A stretch of DNA of 7,222 nucleotides from Anaerolineae bacterium (GTDB lineage: Bacteria; Chloroflexota; Anaerolineae; Aggregatilineales; Phototrophicaceae). The stretch's first letter is position 1. Each line of letters opens with the position of its first letter. The stretch is taken from the NCBI GenBank assembly GCA_020848855.1, contig JADLHH010000412.1:1-7222 (forward strand). The letters are read 5' to 3'. The notes beneath the pieces are model-generated. The model searched no databases and was not told the origin of the DNA. It saw only the letters and a list, made by a program, of their open reading frames with translations. Position numbers and translations under genes: made by a program. Shown one piece after another: positions 6,208-7,222 of this stretch.

Positions 6208-7107
6208 TTAGCGCTTGCGCAGTACCGGGTCCATCAGGTCGCGGATTTCGTCGCCCACCAGCACGAAGCCCGTCACTGCCAGGATGATGGCGAGACCCGG
6301 ATAGATGCCGACCCACCAGTTGTCGATCATGTAGGTGCGCCCGGTAGCGATCATCGAACCCCATTCCGGCTCTGGCTGCTGCGCGCCCAGCCCGATGAAA
6401 CTCAGGCTGGCGGTGGTCAGGATGACGAAGCCGGCGTCCACTGTCGCCCGGACGAGCACCGGATCGAGGCTGTTGGGCAAAATGTGGCGGACGACGATGC
6501 GGAAGGGAGTCGCCCCTGACGCGCGCGCCGCTTCGACGTAGGGGAGGTTTTTGGCGACGAACACCTGCGCGCGGACAAGGCGAGCGTAGCGGGGCCAGCG
6601 CACCAGCGCGACGGCGATCATCGCAGTCAGGAGGCTGGGGCCCATCGCCACGACCAGCGCCATCGCCAGCACCAGCGGCGGAAATGCCAGCACGAGGTCG
6701 CCGATGCGCATCATGACTTCGTCGAACCAGCCGCCGGCGTACCCGGCGACCGCCCCCACCGGGATACCGATCAGCAGGACTATCGTGAGGACGAAGACGA
6801 TCACGACCAGGGTAAGGCGCGTGCCGTGCAGCACGCGGCTGAAGACATCCCGCCCCAGCTCGTCCGTCCCCATGATATGTTCCGGGCTAGGGGACTCCAG
6901 GCGCTGGCTCATTTCGACCTTGATCGGGCTAAACGGCGCGATCCACGGTCCGGCGATGCCAAGCACGATGACGAGGATGACCAGCAGTTCGCCGAGAATG
7001 GTGGCTGGGGACTGCCGAAGCAGCCGGCGGAACGGTTTACGAGTCGCTTTCGGGACTGCCCGCTCGGTAAATGTAGCCATGCGTGATTTGGTCTTGATTG
7101 AGGTCAT
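6208..7107 (-). CDS. ABC transporter permease, DppC/OppC type
   Basis: A 299-aa inner-membrane permease of the dipeptide/oligopeptide/nickel importer class, of normal length for the family. A basic cytoplasmic N-terminus (about 1-35) leads into a first helix (about 38-57). The signature MGTDELGRDVFSRVLHGTR begins at residue 79. Further hydrophobic segments lie near 98-118, 138-158, 160-172, 222-240 and 266-285. The EAA loop that contacts the ATPase is at about 192-212 (EAARASGATP, then ILPNSLDP), and the protein ends at 'DEIRDLMDPVLRKR'. The ATG start overlaps the upstream permease stop by 4 nt. No good Shine-Dalgarno precedes it, which fits translational coupling. Met10 is a possible alternative start but also lacks a ribosome site. 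No ATPase gene follows it; a different class of genes begins after a 119-nt gap. Family assignment is firm. Substrate is inferred only as peptide-like from the neighbours. Confidence 0.95.
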   Translation of the reverse strand: MTSIKTKSRMATFTERAVPKATRKPFRRLLRQSPATILGELLVILVIVLGIAGPWIAPFSPIKVEMSQRLESPSPEHIMGTDELGRDVFSRVLHGTRLTLVVIVFVLTIVLLIGIPVGAVAGYAGGWFDEVMMRIGDLVLAFPPLVLAMALVVAMGPSLLTAMIAVALVRWPRYARLVRAQVFVAKNLPYVEAARASGATPFRIVVRHILPNSLDPVLVRATVDAGFVILTTASLSFIGLGAQQPEPEWGSMIATGRTYMIDNWWVGIYPGLAIILAVTGFVLVGDEIRDLMDPVLRKR

Positions 7108-7222
7108 CTTGATATTCTGGGATCCAGGAACGGATACGATAAGTCAACGAGAAAATTGGCGACCACGTAGATGAAGGTAAATAACAGGGCGACGCCCATG
7201 ATCACCGGATAATCCAGGTTCA
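7104..7222 (-). CDS. ABC transporter permease, DppB/OppB type (C-terminal end only)
   Basis: This is the last 38 codons plus a TGA stop of a gene that enters from the right edge. The visible residues run from NLDYPVIMG to LDPRISR. They match the usual end of DppB/OppB/GsiC-type inner-membrane permeases: a 'D-Y-P-V-I-x-G' stretch, one last hydrophobic helix (about VALLFTFIYVVANFLV) and a closing 'DPR' motif in the cytoplasmic tail. In this family the protein pairs with a DppC-type permease to form the pore of a peptide/nickel-class ABC importer. Its TGA overlaps the ATG of the next gene by ATGA, so the two are almost certainly translationally coupled and stoichiometric. The family is clear from the tail and from its partner. 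The transported substrate cannot be read from this fragment. Confidence 0.85.
   Translation of the reverse strand, partial: NLDYPVIMGVALLFTFIYVVANFLVDLSYPFLDPRISR

Noticed and set aside
284..7222. Staphylopine/pseudopaline-type metallophore biosynthesis operon
   Set aside because: Opine dehydrogenase plus a Dpp-type transporter recalls cnt-type systems, but no nicotianamine-synthase-like gene, DapF-type histidine racemase or metallophore exporter is visible, and the peptidase, LLM and MR/MLE genes do not fit.

Overview
The window is a GC-rich bacterial segment (roughly 60% GC by eye) in which every convincing gene lies on the minus strand. Read from the right edge to the left edge, it looks like the downstream part of one long operon. 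No RNA gene, transposase, phage gene or CRISPR array is visible. I guess a free-living, F420-producing lineage such as Chloroflexota, from the mix of gene families and a GC-rich intergenic repeat near the left edge. That assignment is an impression, not proof.

Layout in transcription order: (1) the last 38 codons of a DppB/OppB-type permease, overlapping by ATGA with (2) a complete DppC/OppC-type permease; (3) after a 119-nt gap, a dehydrogenase of the octopine/nopaline family (OdhA, my label); (4) a luciferase-like, probably F420-dependent, oxidoreductase; (5) an M24 'pita-bread' metallopeptidase starting with GTG behind a strong Shine-Dalgarno; (6) a mandelate racemase/muconate lactonizing (enolase superfamily) enzyme; (7) a second, divergent octopine/nopaline-family dehydrogenase (OdhB, my label). 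About 283 nt without a gene follow, holding a 3' hairpin, a GC-rich repeat-like block and a perfect palindrome at the left edge. A 12-bp perfect stem-loop sits between genes 6 and 7.

The combination suggests a catabolic or remodelling pathway for an imported peptide-like or opine-like compound (an N-(carboxyalkyl)amino acid). The Dpp-type transporter would bring it in, the M24 enzyme could split an amide or peptide bond, the enolase-superfamily enzyme could epimerise or racemise a carboxylate substrate, and the two opine-type dehydrogenases could make or break a secondary-amine C-N bond. The two dehydrogenases keep the same catalytic His/Arg/Asp pattern but differ at the position that usually sets NAD versus NADP choice. 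The M24 enzyme keeps all five metal ligands but has Asn where a conserved His is expected. No substrate can be named from sequence alone. The set of genes is the most interesting thing here and may be an undescribed pathway.
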